A DNA stretch of 64,000 bases. It comes from an uncultured bacterium (GTDB lineage Bacteria; Bacillota; Clostridia; Lachnospirales; Lachnospiraceae). Shown here piece by piece: positions 62,801 through 64,000 of the stretch. The notes beneath the pieces are model-generated. The model ran no database searches. It worked only from the letters and a program-made list of their open reading frames with translations, and was not told the origin of the DNA. How positions within the stretch are numbered: position 1 is the stretch's first letter; each line of letters begins with the position of its first letter. The translations under genes and the position numbers were made by a program. The stretch is from NCBI GenBank assembly GCA_947647735.1, contig CANSLJ010000006.1:1-64000 (forward strand). Direction: 5' to 3'.

Positions 62801-62922
62801 GGGGTAATATATCCTGTGAAGGATATAGAAAAACGCCGGCACTTAGTTAGGTAGTTCACGAGCATAGTGTCCGCTGCGTTTTTCTCTAAGCGGGAGCGTG
62901 CCTGAACAGGATATATTACCCC
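62801..62922. repeat. Foldback element (second copy of the dispersed family)
   Basis: The outer arms GGGGTAATATATCCTGT (62801-62817) and ACAGGATATATTACCCC (62906-62922) are perfect. Inner arms GAAAAACGC (62828-62836) and GCGTTTTTC (62876-62884) also match. The region from about 62859 on shares CGAGC-TAGTGTCCGCT-CGTT, GAGCGTG and a GGA-ATATTAC-CCGGC block with the reverse complement of 37895-37977, at nearly the same spacing. No ORF. Confidence 0.75.
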
Positions 62923-62948
62923 GGCGGCGTCCGCTTATCAATAAATTC

Positions 62949-62977
62949 TTGACATTTTTAACACATCCCTTTAAACT
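62949..62977 (+). promoter_or_regulatory. Promoter of ileS
   Basis: Perfect TTGACA (62949-62954), 17 bases, TAAACT (62972-62977). About 100 bases of leader follow. Confidence 0.6.
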
Positions 62978-63026
62978 GAAAATGTTAAATATTTATATAT
63001 AGTAATTAGGAAGCAATACAACTGAA

Positions 63027-63060
63027 AATCCTGTCAAAATAGAAGAGGCAGGATTCTTTT
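63027..63060 (+). promoter_or_regulatory. Leader hairpin before ileS
   Basis: AATCCTG (63027-63033) and CAGGATT (63049-63055) pair, followed by CTTTT. It resembles a small attenuator. The T-box consensus expected of many Firmicute ileS leaders is not seen. Confidence 0.4.
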
Positions 63061-63084
63061 GTGATGATAGGAAAGGGAGAAGCC

Positions 63085-64000
63085 ATGTACCAGAAAGTTG
63101 ATACGAATCTGAATTTTGTAGACAGAGAAAAAGAAGTTTGTCAGTTCTGGAAAGAGAATGATATTTTTCAGAAATCCATGGACAGCAGAAAAGAGTGCCC
63201 GACTTATACATTTTATGACGGACCGCCGACAGCAAACGGAAAGCCCCATATCGGCCACGTGCTGACCCGTGTTATCAAAGATATGATCCCGAGATACAGG
63301 ACCATGAAAGGCTATATGGTGCCGAGGAAAGCGGGCTGGGATACCCACGGCCTGCCGGTGGAACTGGAAGTGGAGAAAGAGCTGGGCCTGGACGGAAAAG
63401 AGCAGATCGAGCAGTACGGGCTTGCACCCTTTATTGAAAAGTGTAAAGAGTCTGTCTGGCAGTATAAAGGCATGTGGGAGGATTTCTCCGGCACAGTGGG
63501 TTTCTGGGCTGACATGGATGACCCTTACGTGACCTATCATGATGATTTTATCGAGTCCGAGTGGTGGGCATTAAAACAGATCTGGGATAAGAAGCTTCTC
63601 TATAAAGGCTTTAAGATCGTGCCCTACTGCCCGAGATGTGGTACGCCCCTGTCCTCCCATGAGGTGGCACAGGGCTATAAAGCGGTAAAAGAGCGTTCTG
63701 CGGTGGTGCGTTTTAAAACGGTCGGCGAGGAGAACACCTATTTTCTGGCATGGACAACCACGCCCTGGACACTGCCCTCCAACGTGGCGCTCTGCGTAAA
63801 CCCGGAGGATACCTATTGTAAGGTGAAGGCGGCGGACGGCCATATTTATTATATGGCGCAGGAACTGCTGGACAATGTGCTGGGCTCTCTCGGGGAAGAG
63901 GGGAAACCGGCATATGAAGTGCTGGAGACATACACAGGAAAAGATCTGGAATACAAGGAATATGAACCGCTCTTTGCCTGCGCGGGGGAAGCGGCTCAGA
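63085..64000 (+). CDS. ileS: Isoleucyl-tRNA synthetase, 5' part (cut by window end)
   Basis: The first 305 codons of IleS, open to the end of the window. The class I signature HIGH is at residues 55-58 ([11 protein letters not shown]), and the editing domain begins with [18 protein letters not shown] and [13 protein letters not shown]. The N terminus [21 protein letters not shown] and spacing match the Clostridial (eukaryote-like, IleS2-type) form, in which resistance to mupirocin is common; that is a family expectation, not shown here. GGAAAGGGAG precedes the ATG. Confidence 0.94.
   Translation, partial: MYQKVDTNLNFVDREKEVCQFWKENDIFQKSMDSRKECPTYTFYDGPPTANGKPHIGHVLTRVIKDMIPRYRTMKGYMVPRKAGWDTHGLPVELEVEKELGLDGKEQIEQYGLAPFIEKCKESVWQYKGMWEDFSGTVGFWADMDDPYVTYHDDFIESEWWALKQIWDKKLLYKGFKIVPYCPRCGTPLSSHEVAQGYKAVKERSAVVRFKTVGEENTYFLAWTTTPWTLPSNVALCVNPEDTYCKVKAADGHIYYMAQELLDNVLGSLGEEGKPAYEVLETYTGKDLEYKEYEPLFACAGEAAQ

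Noticed and set aside
1..64000. CRISPR arrays, insertion sequences, prophage genes
   Set aside because: No regular direct repeats with spacers, transposase or phage-structural motifs were seen on either strand.

Overview
The window reads as chromosome from a Gram-positive anaerobic Clostridium relative, most likely a gut-type member of the Lachnospiraceae. Pointers are the strong AGGAGG ribosome sites, lipoprotein solute-binding proteins, MecA, SpoVG, SpoVT, a CwlD-like amidase, SleB/CwlJ-type hydrolase, a split transketolase, a rubredoxin fusion, DnaD/DnaI-type helicase loading, and manganese- and preQ1-type riboswitches. Species cannot be told from the sequence alone. There are no rRNA genes, no CRISPR array and no recognisable transposase; one tRNA (Gly, anticodon CCC) is present.

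Layout. 1-4.9 kb: small redox-domain protein, MecA adaptor, a gene-poor AT-rich stretch with a strong promoter but no ORF, then two cell-wall enzymes (GH18 and amidase). 4.9-11.3 kb: UDP-sugar dehydrogenase and a type IV pilus-like operon (PilC, four small pilin-like or anchored proteins, a transglutaminase lipoprotein, PilT) in visibly AT-richer DNA. 11.6-23.3 kb: a complete sugar operon (binding protein, DUF2291 lipoprotein, ATPase, permease, RbsD-like mutarotase, isomerase, split transketolase, FGGY kinase, LacI regulator, PfkB kinase) that looks like an aldose -> ketose -> ketose phosphate -> transketolase route. 23.3-27.6 kb: Sua5 behind a structured leader, RpiB, Upp, dCMP deaminase, spore-type hydrolase. 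27.7-34.8 kb, mostly minus strand: CaCA antiporter with Mn riboswitch, QueT with a preQ1-like leader, tRNA-Gly, PRPP synthase, helicase loader, DnaD, MurC. 35.0-42.8 kb: GlgC, GlgD, SpoVG, a large foldback repeat, Pth, Mfd, and a 33-residue small protein. 43.0-51.4 kb: VTC polyphosphate polymerase with DUF4956, a BMP-type nucleoside ABC transporter, thymidine kinase, flavin reductase-rubredoxin, SpoVT. 51.4-61.2 kb: a Crp-family regulator divergent from an uncharacterised operon (PfkB kinase, two paralogous SIS proteins, a BtpA/SgcQ protein, and a second complete BMP-type transporter). 61.2-64.0 kb: nicotinate phosphoribosyltransferase, a second foldback repeat, and the 5' part of ileS.

Most interesting points. 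(1) The 51.4-61.2 kb operon looks like an undescribed uptake and breakdown pathway for a nucleoside- or glycosylamine-like compound; its two SIS proteins have lost complementary halves of the usual active site, which suggests an obligate heteromer. (2) Two long foldback elements at 37.9 and 62.8 kb share three sequence blocks in the same order and spacing, so they are one dispersed repeat family. (3) sua5 is preceded by a near-consensus promoter and a nested, terminator-like leader. (4) Four DnaA-box-like 9-mers sit upstream of the helicase-loader operon. (5) Three ABC-transporter operons place a strong hairpin immediately after the binding-protein gene.
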